64,000 nucleotides of DNA from Planococcus shixiaomingii (GTDB lineage: Bacteria; Bacillota; Bacilli; Bacillales_A; Planococcaceae): assembly GCF_030413615.1 (NCBI RefSeq), contig NZ_CP129236.1:2650001-2714000 (forward strand), written 5' to 3'. Of this stretch, positions 46,511 to 55,150 are shown piece after piece. Below the pieces are notes generated by a model, which saw nothing but the letters and a program-made list of their open reading frames with translations, made no database searches and was not told the DNA's origin. The first letter of the stretch is position 1, and each line of letters begins with the position of its first letter. The translations under genes were made by a program, and so were the position numbers.

Positions 46511-47626
46511 TCAAAGAGTTTTAAAAAACTGATGGATAAAGTTTGGCATGATACCGAGGATGGCTTCATCCGGATGGAGCTTAGCATGGTGCAAGCCGAA
46601 TTCGGAATCAACACCCGCCCAAAACATTAGGCCCGGGATCTCAGCGGTAAAGTAGCCGAAATCTTCACCGGTCATGGCAGCCACGCTTCTTACCGCCGTG
46701 ACACCATCGAATGCTTCAGCAAACTGCAAAAATTCTTCGGCAAGTTCTGGATCGTTATCAACTTCCAAATAGCCCGAACCGTAATCGATGGACACGCGGC
46801 AATTGTATGCTTCTTCAACTGCCCGACAAATTGCTTCGACGCGCTTCTTCACTTTCGCCATTGATTCATTGTTCAATGTCCGGATCGTTCCTTCTAACCG
46901 GGCATGTTCAGCGATGATGTTTTGGACTGTACCTGCACTCATCTTTCCGACAGTCAACACCGCGCTGTCCATCGGATTGATGTTGCGGCTGACGATGGTC
47001 TGCAATTGCATCAGCAAAGATGCAGCCGCCACCGCCATGTCTTCGGTAAGATGAGGATATGCTGCATGTCCGCCTTTGCCATGCAAGTCGATAAACAACT
47101 CCGACGTATTGGCAAACAACAAGCCAGGTTTGGTCGCAACCGTTCCGACCGGATGTTCGGGTGCAATATGCATAGCGCAAATCAGATCTGGCATAAAATC
47201 CTGCTTGCTAGTTTTCAACCATTCGAGCAATGGCAAGGCACCGCCAGGGCCTTCTTCAGCAGGCTGAAACAAAACAACGGCATCGTCATCAAGCGGTTCT
47301 TGAACCAGTTTTTCCAACAGGCCCATTGCAGTTGCCATGTGGACATCATGTCCGCATGCGTGCATAAAACCGAGATGCGTTGAACTAAAAGGCAAACCGG
47401 TTTCTTCTGTAATCGGCAAACCATCAATGTCCGTGCGCCAAGCAATTGTTTTTGTCGGATTCAATCCAAAAACTTTCACTGCCACTCCCGTTCTCCACTC
47501 GGCTACTTCAAGACGTTCTTGCGGCAATGAGTGGATGAGGTCCAATAAATAGCGCTGAGTTTTTTTTTCCTGAAAACCGATTTCCGGAATTTCATGCAAA
47601 TCTCTTCTAATTTTCACTAAATCCAT
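46511..47626 (-). CDS. dapL: N-acetyldiaminopimelate deacetylase
   Basis: An M20D-family metallo-amidohydrolase (B. subtilis YkuR) that deacetylates N-acetyl-LL-diaminopimelate in the acetylase branch of lysine and peptidoglycan precursor synthesis. The 371 residues show [15 protein letters not shown] at the start, [11 protein letters not shown] about residue 90 (metal Cys/His), [11 protein letters not shown] with the catalytic Glu about residue 125, and the dimerisation domain after [11 protein letters not shown]. The start ATG at 47626 is chosen over an in-frame TTG at 47638 for family length; the ribosome site GGTG is weak, suggesting coupling to dapH, which ends 12 bases upstream. Confidence 0.93.
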   Translation of the reverse strand: MDLVKIRRDLHEIPEIGFQEKKTQRYLLDLIHSLPQERLEVAEWRTGVAVKVFGLNPTKTIAWRTDIDGLPITEETGLPFSSTHLGFMHACGHDVHMATAMGLLEKLVQEPLDDDAVVLFQPAEEGPGGALPLLEWLKTSKQDFMPDLICAMHIAPEHPVGTVATKPGLLFANTSELFIDLHGKGGHAAYPHLTEDMAVAAASLLMQLQTIVSRNINPMDSAVLTVGKMSAGTVQNIIAEHARLEGTIRTLNNESMAKVKKRVEAICRAVEEAYNCRVSIDYGSGYLEVDNDPELAEEFLQFAEAFDGVTAVRSVAAMTGEDFGYFTAEIPGLMFWAGVDSEFGLHHAKLHPDEAILGIMPNFIHQFFKTL

Positions 47627-47638
47627 AAGGTACACCAA

Positions 47639-48352
47639 TTATAGCTGTCGAAGTTCGTGTTTGATTTCTGTTTTTGAACGAGTTTTTTCATCCATCAATT
47701 TCAAGACGCGTGCCGGAGTTCCACCAACTACGGAATTCTCGGGAACATCTTCAATAACGATAGCTCCGGCTGCTACTACTGCGCCTTTTCCAATGCGTAC
47801 ACCTTCTAGGACAACAGCGTTAGCGCCGATCATGACGTCGTCTTCTACGATAACAGGAGTTGCTGAAGCCGGTTCGATAACACCAGCGAGCACTGCACCT
47901 GCACCAATATGGCAGTTCTTGCCGACTGTTGCTCGGCCGCCAAGTACTACGCCCATATCAATCATTGTTCCGTCGCCGATAACTGCACCGATATTAATGA
48001 CAGCACCCATCATAATGATGCAATTGTTGCCGATTTCAACATTTTCACGAATAAACGCTCCAGGCTCGATGCGGCTATTGATGTTTTTCATATCCAACAA
48101 CGGAATTGCTGAGTTTCTGCGGTCATTTTCTACAACAAAATCTTCGATTGTTTCTGCATTTTCTTCCAACACCGGTTGGATTTCAGACCATTCGCCAAAA
48201 ACTGTCGCATTGTTGCCTTCACCAAATACTTTTGCAGAGGCGCCAAAATTTAGAGAAGCAACACCTTCACCTTTTACATATACTTTTACAGGTGTTGTCT
48301 TTTTTGCATTTTGTATGTACGAAATAATTTCATTAGCATCCATTTGTTTCAT
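47639..48352 (-). CDS. dapH: 2,3,4,5-tetrahydropyridine-2,6-dicarboxylate N-acetyltransferase
   Basis: A left-handed beta-helix (hexapeptide repeat) acetyltransferase that commits tetrahydrodipicolinate to the acetylated diaminopimelate branch. 236 residues, the exact usual size. The N-terminus [20 protein letters not shown] and [14 protein letters not shown] are family-specific. The repeat domain runs [14 protein letters not shown] to [17 protein letters not shown] lies seven bases before the ATG at 48352; an in-frame ATG one codon earlier is less well spaced. Forms an operon with dapL. Confidence 0.96.
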   Translation of the reverse strand: MKQMDANEIISYIQNAKKTTPVKVYVKGEGVASLNFGASAKVFGEGNNATVFGEWSEIQPVLEENAETIEDFVVENDRRNSAIPLLDMKNINSRIEPGAFIRENVEIGNNCIIMMGAVINIGAVIGDGTMIDMGVVLGGRATVGKNCHIGAGAVLAGVIEPASATPVIVEDDVMIGANAVVLEGVRIGKGAVVAAGAIVIEDVPENSVVGGTPARVLKLMDEKTRSKTEIKHELRQL

Positions 48353-48417
48353 CATCAAACCTCTTTTCATAAGTTATGTATCAAGTATATCGGAAAGCGA
48401 ATAATAATTCATCCACT

Positions 48418-49293
48418 TCACTTGAATAAAGCGGCATGTTTTTTCACTATATCGACAAATGCCTCAACTTGACGCAAATGAAAGGCTGATTCATAGCCGA
48501 TCAACCACGTATCTCGTGTCAATTCCAATTCTTCCGCGTTGCTTGAAAGCGGTACAGTATGGACGTCTTCAGTACCGTTCAAGGTAATGGATGGCAATAT
48601 CGCATATCCAAGCCCGTTGACCGCCATCTGTTTGCACGTTTCAATTTGATCAACTGTAATCTGCCGTCTGGGGCTTGAGGCAAAATGCTTTTGCCACCAT
48701 TGCTGAATTTCCTCGTAATAATTGGAATCGCTTTTGAACTGGATAAATGGCCGCTCTGTTACTGAAACCTCTTCCAAAGAAGTGATTTCTTTATCCACTA
48801 AATACAAAATATCGCGAAACAAATGGATTTTCGGTCCTTTCCAATCTGTATGCCCACGAACAATTCCGATATGTGCTTCCCCTTCGTACAATGCTCTCGC
48901 AATTTCCGAACTCCAGCCTGTAATAAGCTGGATTTTCGCTTCCGGATAAAGCGTAACAAAATCTTTCAGCACTTTCGGCAGCCAGTTTTGCCCAATTATT
49001 GTCGCACAGGCGATTTTCAATGTCCCGTGAACTTTTGAAGTTAAAGCATGCAGCACTTCAAACACTTCTTCTTTGCGCTGCAGCATTTCATTGGCATACT
49101 CGATAACCAATTCCCCTGCTGGCGTCGGTGTTAATCCTTTTTGCGAGCGAATGAACAATTGTTCTCCCCACTCTTTTTCTATGGATTGCAGCCGTTGGGA
49201 TAAGGCGGGTTGAGAAAGAAAAAGACGTTCAGCCGCTTTTCTCATATTTCCTTCTTCAGCGAGCACTTTTATAATCAATTCCTCATTTGACAT
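48418..49293 (-). CDS. ccpC: LysR-type regulator CcpC
   Basis: A citrate-responsive LysR repressor of TCA-cycle genes such as citB and citZ in B. subtilis. The 291 residues have an N-terminal winged helix with NMRKAAERLFLSQPALSQRL, near identical to what I recall for CcpC. Effector-domain landmarks are GQNWLPKVLKDF, ITGWSSEIARALYEGE, HIGIVRG, and ERPFIQFKSDS. AAAGGGGCGG sets the ATG at 49293; the frame is open upstream. The first 11 bases overlap the end of the upstream efflux gene, so the two are cotranscribed, which is not the B. subtilis arrangement. Confidence 0.92.
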   Translation of the reverse strand: MSNEELIIKVLAEEGNMRKAAERLFLSQPALSQRLQSIEKEWGEQLFIRSQKGLTPTPAGELVIEYANEMLQRKEEVFEVLHALTSKVHGTLKIACATIIGQNWLPKVLKDFVTLYPEAKIQLITGWSSEIARALYEGEAHIGIVRGHTDWKGPKIHLFRDILYLVDKEITSLEEVSVTERPFIQFKSDSNYYEEIQQWWQKHFASSPRRQITVDQIETCKQMAVNGLGYAILPSITLNGTEDVHTVPLSSNAEELELTRDTWLIGYESAFHLRQVEAFVDIVKKHAALFK

Positions 49294-50761
49294 TGCTTTC
49301 CGCCCCTTTCTTTCTTGGCAGTCCAAAAATCAGCAAGAAACTAATTGCCGCGAACAACGCCGTCACCCCGTAAACGTTTTGAAGCGACAAGGAAAGCCCT
49401 TCCTGCAAAAAGCGCAGATTCTCCAACGAGATGGCGGAACGCTTTTCTTCCGTCAGCAGCTCATTGATAGCGTCTACGGATAGATTTTCACCTTGACGAT
49501 GAAAATAGTTTAATAAGGATGAATTTAAGATACTTCCAAGAAGCGCTACACCAATTGTACTGCCTAAGTTCCGCATGAACATAAATGACGCTGTCGCTGC
49601 GCCTCTCTGTTCATAAGATACAGCCGATTGAATTGATACAATGAACGCTGTACTAGTCAGCCCCATACCGACTCCAACAAAAAAGCTGGAAGCCGCTGCC
49701 CAAAGCGGACCGAATTCCGGTCGCATGAAAACGAACAGCAGCGTGCCGATCACGAGAAATATGCAGCCGGCAAGCGTTGTACGGAAATATCCTATCTTGA
49801 TCAACAGCCTGCCTGAGATAATCGCTGCAATCGGCCATCCGATCGACATAGCAGTCAATGTGAATCCGGCAATGGCTGCAGGCTGTTCCATCACGCCGGT
49901 AACATAAGCCGGCAAATAACTCGTAATGCCAATTACAATCACCCCTGTTGCTAACGACACTAAATTCGCATAAAGAATGGAATTGTTTTTCCAAATTCCA
50001 AAAGGCATCATCGGGTCTTTAGCCTTTCGCTCAATCATCACAAAAATAACGGCGCTGACTGCAGTGCCACCCAATAACAGCAGCGTATCTTTAGAGATCC
50101 ACTTGAATCCGACTCCTCCCTCAACAAGCCAATAAAGAAAGCAAGTAAGCGAAACAGTCAGCATAACTGCTCCTCCATAGTCAATTGAAGGTTTTTGATG
50201 TTTTTGGGGTTCCACTAAAAACAACATAACTCCTAAGAGCGCTAAAATGCCCAGCGGAATATTTACCCAAAACACGTATTCCCAGCCTACAGTGGCTACA
50301 AGCACTCCACCGATGGCCGGGCCAGTGACTGCCGAAATGCCCCATACGCTGGACAAATAGCCTTGGATTTTTGCCCGTTCTTCTGCGGAGTAAATGTCGC
50401 CGACGATGGTTGTGGCAATCGGTAAAACGGCGCCAGCGCCTAGTCCTTGAATAAACCGGTAAAAAATAAGTTCTTCCATGGAGGCGGCAAATCCGCAAAG
50501 CAAAGAGCCGAGCAAAAACAATAAAATGCCGACGGCAAAAATCGGTTTTCTTCCAAAAATATCGGATAGTTTTCCGTAAAGAAGAACCGTAACCGTGCTC
50601 ATTAATAGATAAGCTGAAAAAACCCAGCTATATTTGGAAAATCCACCAAGATCAGCTGAAATACTCGGCATGGCGGTTGAAACGATTGTTGCTTCAACTG
50701 CACCTATAAACATTGCCAGCATGACGGAAGCCAGCACAAGCGGGCGATTTGTTTTTTTCAT
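49283..50761 (-). CDS. EmrB/QacA-family 14-helix MFS drug exporter
   Basis: 492 residues, fourteen predicted helices. DHA2 signatures: LDVTIVSTAMP-like EATIVSTAMPSISADLGG in helix 1, GKLSDIFGRKPIF between helices 2 and 3, and PLGILAL near helix 6. It probably exports hydrophobic or lipophilic compounds with proton exchange; substrate unknown. The ATG at 50761 follows a weak AAGAAGG. A terminator for darB stands only about 25 bases upstream and no promoter is visible between, so expression may depend on read-through. Downstream ccpC overlaps its end. Confidence 0.9.
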   Translation of the reverse strand: MKKTNRPLVLASVMLAMFIGAVEATIVSTAMPSISADLGGFSKYSWVFSAYLLMSTVTVLLYGKLSDIFGRKPIFAVGILLFLLGSLLCGFAASMEELIFYRFIQGLGAGAVLPIATTIVGDIYSAEERAKIQGYLSSVWGISAVTGPAIGGVLVATVGWEYVFWVNIPLGILALLGVMLFLVEPQKHQKPSIDYGGAVMLTVSLTCFLYWLVEGGVGFKWISKDTLLLLGGTAVSAVIFVMIERKAKDPMMPFGIWKNNSILYANLVSLATGVIVIGITSYLPAYVTGVMEQPAAIAGFTLTAMSIGWPIAAIISGRLLIKIGYFRTTLAGCIFLVIGTLLFVFMRPEFGPLWAAASSFFVGVGMGLTSTAFIVSIQSAVSYEQRGAATASFMFMRNLGSTIGVALLGSILNSSLLNYFHRQGENLSVDAINELLTEEKRSAISLENLRFLQEGLSLSLQNVYGVTALFAAISFLLIFGLPRKKGAESNVK

Positions 50762-50786
50762 TATGTATGTACCTTCTTCCCAGCGA

Positions 50787-50816
50787 CAGAAAAAAGGCCT
50801 CTTTTAAGAGACCTTC
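50787..50816 (-). terminator. Terminator of darB
   Basis: On the minus strand AAGGTCTCTT pairs with AAGAGGCCTT (one G-U) around AA, then T6. Confidence 0.8.
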
Positions 50817-50825
50817 TTTCATCTT

Positions 50826-51275
50826 TTATTGATTATTTCTTATTTGGTATATTTGCTTTTTTAATTGCTTCATAATGATGCGCCGAGTCAAAATCCCCAT
50901 AAACATGCCTTCATCATCTACTACACATAAAAAGTTTTGGTTGATCAATAAGTCTAATGCCCGCTGAAAGCGGTCGTTTATTTTGATTAAAGGAAGATCC
51001 GTCTGCATAATATCTTCAACTCGTATTTCCGGCAAACGTTCGTATTCGATGTGGTTCATTCCTAAAATTGACTCCGTTATGCGTTGGGCATTGATCAAGC
51101 CGCAAAACCGGTATTTCAAATCCAGAACGGGTACTGCCGAATAACCTGTTTTCGTTAATACAAGTAATGCATGTTCAGCACTATTGCCTAATTGAACATG
51201 AGCAACTTTTTCAGACGAAATGATGTAATCTTCAATTCGAGTTTCAAGAAAATCTCTGCTCGGTAATGAAATCAT
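50826..51275 (-). CDS. darB: c-di-AMP-binding CBS-domain protein DarB/CbpB
   Basis: 149 residues with two CBS motifs: about 15-70 (ISSEKVAHVQLGNSAEHALL, YSAVPVLDLKYRFCG) and about 88-140 (VEDIMQTDLPLIKINDRF, FLCVVDDEGMFMGILT). It corresponds to B. subtilis YkuL/DarB, which in the c-di-AMP-free state stimulates the alarmone synthetase Rel and pyruvate carboxylase. That mechanism is knowledge from relatives. AAGGAG is eight bases from the ATG at 51275 and too close to an ATG two codons earlier. Separate transcription unit ended by a good hairpin. Confidence 0.92.
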   Translation of the reverse strand: MISLPSRDFLETRIEDYIISSEKVAHVQLGNSAEHALLVLTKTGYSAVPVLDLKYRFCGLINAQRITESILGMNHIEYERLPEIRVEDIMQTDLPLIKINDRFQRALDLLINQNFLCVVDDEGMFMGILTRRIIMKQLKKQIYQIRNNQ

Positions 51276-51380
51276 GTGCATTACTCCTTCTGCTGCCCGT
51301 GATAAAGAAACTGATCGATTCGACTTTATCATAACACAACATCTTTGATGAAACTATTTAATTGTTAGCGCTATCTTTTC

Positions 51381-52148
51381 CTAAAAAGGAAATTTGTTCA
51401 ACCATTGACCGCCGTCAAGTGTCACGATTTCGCCGTTCATATACGAAGCTTTATCCGACATAATGAATGCAGCCAGTTCCGCGACTTCTTCCGGCTTGCC
51501 CAAACGTCCAAGCGGAATCGATTCCAGCGTGCGTTTTGCTGCTTTTTCGGACTCCCATAGCTTGTCTGCCCCGCCAGTTCGTTCGATTGGGCCAGGAGCG
51601 ATCCCATTTACACGTATGCCGTACTGAGTGCCCCATTCGACAGCCAATGTCCGGGTCAACGACATGACACCCGCTTTTGCGGCAGCTGAATGAGCTACTC
51701 CTGCTCCTGCATTCCACGCGTAAGTGGCTAGCATATTAAGAATATTCCCTTTCATGCCATTTTCAATCCAGTAATTTCCGACTGCATGCGAGCAGAAAAA
51801 CGTACCATTCAGCACAATATCGATAACCGATTTCCACCCATTCGGCGACAGCTTTTCTGCATGGACTATGAAGTTGCCTGCTGCGTTATTAACAAGACCA
51901 TCCACTCTTCCAAACTTATCGTGGGCAAACTTAACCATTGCCTTGGCGTGTTCCGGTTCGCGAACGTCCATCTGGAATACCTCGACTGATCCTCGTTCCC
52001 CTCTTATTTGGACGACAGCTTCATTTAAACGTTCCATATCGCGTCCAGTAATGACAACATTCGCTCCTTCTGAAGCAAATTTCTTGGCCATATGTAATCC
52101 CATCCCGCTTGAACCGCCAGTAACAATAATTGTTTTGTCTGTATACAT
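51381..52148 (-). CDS. fadH: Probable 2,4-dienoyl-CoA reductase, SDR family
   Basis: NADPH-dependent SDR enzyme for beta-oxidation of polyunsaturated fatty acids (B. subtilis YkuF/FadH). The 255 residues show TGGSSGMGLHMA near the N-terminus and NNAAGNF about residue 90. The classical YxxxK is replaced by SAAAK in VAHSAAAKAGV while the Lys remains, as in the dienoyl-CoA reductase subgroup. IAPGPIERTGG follows. AAGGGGGAT fixes the ATG at 52148. Divergent from ykyB. Confidence 0.9.
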   Translation of the reverse strand: MYTDKTIIVTGGSSGMGLHMAKKFASEGANVVITGRDMERLNEAVVQIRGERGSVEVFQMDVREPEHAKAMVKFAHDKFGRVDGLVNNAAGNFIVHAEKLSPNGWKSVIDIVLNGTFFCSHAVGNYWIENGMKGNILNMLATYAWNAGAGVAHSAAAKAGVMSLTRTLAVEWGTQYGIRVNGIAPGPIERTGGADKLWESEKAAKRTLESIPLGRLGKPEEVAELAAFIMSDKASYMNGEIVTLDGGQWLNKFPF

Positions 52149-52288
52149 CCAAAAATCCCCCTTAGAATGGTAGTAATAGCAATTAATTATCCAAACTGCA
52201 CCTTGTTGTTCGGTATACACTTGCAGAAAATTTTGATATGATAAAGAAGCAAAAAACTACTTCATTTATTTTAGAAAGGAATGAGTAC

Positions 52289-52750
52289 ATGGCAGTCCGA
52301 AAATCGGATTCGGATATTGCGCAAGCAATTTTTACCGTTAACAGGCACGCAAAAACCGCACCCGATAACCAATACCTATATGCTTTGAAAAAAGAGTCGC
52401 TTACAACAATGATTCTTCAAGGCCGGGCTAAAAAAATCGGCCTACACTTCAGCAAAAACCCTCGGAAAAGTCAACAGCAATCTTCAGTCCTCGTCAAATG
52501 CGGTGATTATTATTTTCATATGCTGCCGAAAAAAGAAGACTTTGATCAACTTGACCATCTGGGCCATTTGGACGAGTCTTACCGCAACCCGCCTAGCCGT
52601 ATGAATTTAAAAGTAGCAAAAGAAATATTAAGCGATTTGACCGGCTTACAGCCCGAAAAAAAGCCACAATCAACGCCTGCCATATCGCAACAATATAAAC
52701 CTCGTTCAATGGAACGCTTTTACACACCAAAAAAATCTTATTTTGATTAA
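52289..52750 (+). CDS. ykyB: YkyB family protein
   Basis: A 153-residue basic soluble protein. It begins MAVRKSDSDIAQAIFTVNRH and contains ALKKESLTTMILQGRAKKIG and HLGHLDESYRNPPSRMNLKV, typical of the YkyB family of Bacillales (YkyB is near ykuF in B. subtilis). Function unknown. AAAGGAATGAG precedes the ATG at 52289. The C-terminal 35 residues are Pro/Gln/Lys-rich and probably disordered. Confidence 0.87.
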   Translation: MAVRKSDSDIAQAIFTVNRHAKTAPDNQYLYALKKESLTTMILQGRAKKIGLHFSKNPRKSQQQSSVLVKCGDYYFHMLPKKEDFDQLDHLGHLDESYRNPPSRMNLKVAKEILSDLTGLQPEKKPQSTPAISQQYKPRSMERFYTPKKSYFD

Positions 52751-52796
52751 AGCCAAAAGCTTGAGACTGATTCTGTCAGCCTCTGGCTTTTTTAGT
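52750..52796. terminator. Terminator between ykyB and ykwC
   Basis: AAAGCCA pairs with TGGCTTT, and inside it GAGACTGA pairs with TCAGCCTC (one mismatch). T6 follows on the plus strand. Confidence 0.65.
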
Positions 52797-53652
52797 TATC
52801 ATAGTACTTAATAAGAGCTTGCGTTCCATTGTCGCTATAGCCTTTGTCTACTAAACTTTCGTACATGCTGAGCGACAAGCGCAAGCCCGGAAGGTTTAGT
52901 CCCCATGCTTCCGCTTCTTCTGCCGCTATTTTCATATCCTTGATAAAATGCTTGATGTAAAAACCCGGCTGAAAATCGTCTGCTATCATACGGGGAGCCA
53001 AATTTGACAATGACCATGAACCTGCTGCACCTGAAGAAATGGACCGAAGAACTGTCTCCGGATCAAGCCCTGCTTTTTTGGCGTAGACGAGCGATTCGCA
53101 GACACCGATCATATTGGAAGCAATGTTGATTTGGTTGCACATTTTCGTATGCTGTCCGGCTCCTGCCGGCCCTTGATAGATAATATTTTCTCCCACCAGC
53201 TCCAGTAACGACAAAACACTGATAAATGTGGGCTGTTCTCCGCCTACCATGATGGACAACGTCCCTTTTTTAGCACCGACATCCCCTCCTGAAACTGGAG
53301 CGTCTAGTGCATGCACCCCTTTGTCGGCGGCCGCTTGAAAAATGCGCTGCGCCAAACTAGGTTTGGATGTTGTCATATCTATCAAAACCGCATTTTCTTT
53401 TGCATACTCCAATAATCCATTCTCTCCAAAATAAACCTCTTCTACATCTTTTGGATAGCCGACCATCGTAAAAATTACATCTGCCTGCTCAGCAACTTGT
53501 TTGGGCGACTCAAGAAGAACTGCTCCTGCTTCCACTAAGTTTTCAGCTTTTTTGGCCGTTCGGGTATAAATGAAAACTTCATGGTGATTGTTCAGTAAAA
53601 GCTGCACCAAACTATTGCCCATAACGCCAGTTCCAATAAATCCCAACTTCAT
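52792..53652 (-). CDS. ykwC: 3-hydroxyisobutyrate dehydrogenase family oxidoreductase
   Basis: An NAD(P)-dependent beta-hydroxyacid dehydrogenase, 286 residues. Rossmann start GFIGTGVMGNSLVQLLL, substrate motif DAPVSGGDVGAKKGTL about residue 117, catalytic Lys in GAGQHTKMCNQI about residue 169. B. subtilis YkwC is the closest relative I recall. Physiological substrate (hydroxyisobutyrate, tartronate semialdehyde or glyoxylate) is undetermined. GGGAGG precedes the ATG. Convergent with ykyB. Confidence 0.9.
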   Translation of the reverse strand: MKLGFIGTGVMGNSLVQLLLNNHHEVFIYTRTAKKAENLVEAGAVLLESPKQVAEQADVIFTMVGYPKDVEEVYFGENGLLEYAKENAVLIDMTTSKPSLAQRIFQAAADKGVHALDAPVSGGDVGAKKGTLSIMVGGEQPTFISVLSLLELVGENIIYQGPAGAGQHTKMCNQINIASNMIGVCESLVYAKKAGLDPETVLRSISSGAAGSWSLSNLAPRMIADDFQPGFYIKHFIKDMKIAAEEAEAWGLNLPGLRLSLSMYESLVDKGYSDNGTQALIKYYDN

Positions 53653-53794
53653 ATGTAATCCTCCCTTTTCCCTTATCTTCAGTCTATCAAAAATCTTCAG
53701 TTAATTCACTGAAATTTTTTGGAATAATATTGTAATCAGATTTTAGCAGAGAATTATCAATCAAAGCTGATGAAGAAAATCACTGGAGGTTCGG

Positions 53795-53833
53795 ATGAAA
53801 ATCGAGGTGATTGAAGGGTATATGACTGCCTGA
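53795..53833 (+). other. 12-residue open frame with a strong ribosome site
   Basis: GGAGG at 53785-53789 is five bases from an ATG opening MKIEVIEGYMTA and a TGA. No promoter or family is recognisable. It may be the relic of a lost gene start or a micro-peptide. The surrounding region 53653-53932 otherwise holds only the DUF4129-operon terminator and its untranslated 3' end. Confidence 0.3.
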
Positions 53834-53837
53834 ACAA

Positions 53838-53872
53838 AAAAAAGAAGCCGACCCGTTAACCGGACCGACCAC
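53838..53872 (-). terminator. Terminator of the MoxR-DUF58-DUF4129 operon
   Basis: On the minus strand GGTCGGTCCG pairs with CGGGTCGGCT (several G-U pairs) around GTTAA, then TCTTTTTTTT. It lies about 60 bases after the DUF4129 gene. Confidence 0.7.
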
Positions 53873-53932
53873 AAAAGGGGGAAATGAGAATGTTGCTGTG
53901 TTCAAATATAACATACCCCGTTTGGTACCTCT

Positions 53933-55150
53933 TTAAACATCAACCTTCAAATATTTCTCTTTTAATTTTTTGATTTCATCTAAGAAGGGCAAAGCTTTAT
54001 TTTCTGAAATCTGCCCTTTTCCATAACGCACAAAATCATAGGTATCAAAAAATGCATCGGATGCTGTCCATTCCATTCTTTTCAGCCATTCCTTAACAGT
54101 TTCATGTTTCTGCCGCCCTTTGTCTGCTTCTGCTGCCTGTCGTTCGAAATCCCGGAATGCCTGGCGGATAATGTTCAAATCTATAGCAGCATAGCTGAGG
54201 GCTGATGAATTAGGCGATGTGGAAGCAGGTGCGGCAGCAAAACGTTCAATTTCCACATCGCCAGCTTTTTTAGTTGCTTCTTTTTTGGGTTTTACTTTGC
54301 GCAGCCAGAGAACGAGCAAGATGAGAAGGAATACTAATATTCCTATAAAAATCAGTTCAAAAGGAATACCAGTAGCGGTCGGTTGCACGGTGTCGATCGG
54401 TTTGTTTACCGTTTCCTCTAAATCCAATTTCTCCAAATTCTGCTGCTTTTGTTCTTCAGGAGCTAGACCATTTAAAAAATCAACCATTTTTTCCATTCCT
54501 ATAGCAAGCGGCCACAAAGCAATGCTAATGATTCTTCCGAAAAGAGAAGCTGCAACATATCTTACTTCATCCGCTATGGCGAAAACTAACATCGCGCTAG
54601 CAGCGGACAAGCCTAAGATGCTGAGAAGGAAAGTTGCCAGCTGCAGAATTGAGAGGTCTTCTTCTCGAGCTTGCAAATAGCGGCACAGCATGCGGGCAGC
54701 CACATAAAATACCACTAAACCGATTGCAATGGCGTAAAGCGTTTCACTAGTGCCTCCTGCCGGATTGAACAAACTGATCACAAGCACCACCGAAAACAGC
54801 AGGCAAAATTTAAACAAAAAATTATCATCCGAATCAAAGCTATCTTCATTTGTCGAAAAGCGCATATGCAAGCGATAGACGGCCACAATTGAAAACAACA
54901 GCACGACGCCGACTGAAGCATTGCTCACTATTGCTAAGCTCATGGTTGCTAATGCAATGACAACAGCCACATTCAGTGAGTAAGGCACTTTTAGAAAAAC
55001 AAAAAAAGAAACGATTGCAGCGGCTGCATTGAGCGACAACCAAAGCACCACCAGGGCAATGGTGGTTTTGCTATCAATAAATACCAGACATAAGGAAATG
55101 AGGAAGGCATCCAGCATAAAATTGAACGCCGATTGAAGTCGGGATATCAT
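53933..55150 (-). CDS. DUF4129 domain membrane protein
   Basis: 405 residues: six N-terminal helices up to about residue 215, a cytoplasmic or outer loop with EEQKQQNLEKLDLEE, and one further helix about 258-278 (ELIFIGILVFLLILLVLWL). A C-terminal DUF4129 domain (AFRDFERQAAEADKGRQKHE, VKEWLKRM, YDFVRYGKGQIS) ends it. Many relatives (YebA-type) also carry a transglutaminase domain; this one has none. It ends the second MoxR-DUF58 cluster. The start overlaps the DUF58 stop by four bases. Function unknown. Confidence 0.85.
   Translation of the reverse strand: MISRLQSAFNFMLDAFLISLCLVFIDSKTTIALVVLWLSLNAAAAIVSFFVFLKVPYSLNVAVVIALATMSLAIVSNASVGVVLLFSIVAVYRLHMRFSTNEDSFDSDDNFLFKFCLLFSVVLVISLFNPAGGTSETLYAIAIGLVVFYVAARMLCRYLQAREEDLSILQLATFLLSILGLSAASAMLVFAIADEVRYVAASLFGRIISIALWPLAIGMEKMVDFLNGLAPEEQKQQNLEKLDLEETVNKPIDTVQPTATGIPFELIFIGILVFLLILLVLWLRKVKPKKEATKKAGDVEIERFAAAPASTSPNSSALSYAAIDLNIIRQAFRDFERQAAEADKGRQKHETVKEWLKRMEWTASDAFFDTYDFVRYGKGQISENKALPFLDEIKKLKEKYLKVDV

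Noticed and set aside
48353..48417. Possible lysine riboswitch or T-box ahead of dapH
   Set aside because: The spacer to ccpC is only about 65 bases, too short for either, and has no hallmark sequence.
53877..53965. 29-codon plus-strand frame behind AAAGGGGG at about 53892
   Set aside because: It runs into the antisense of the DUF4129 gene, lies in that operon's 3' untranslated end, and has no promoter or conserved feature that I can see.
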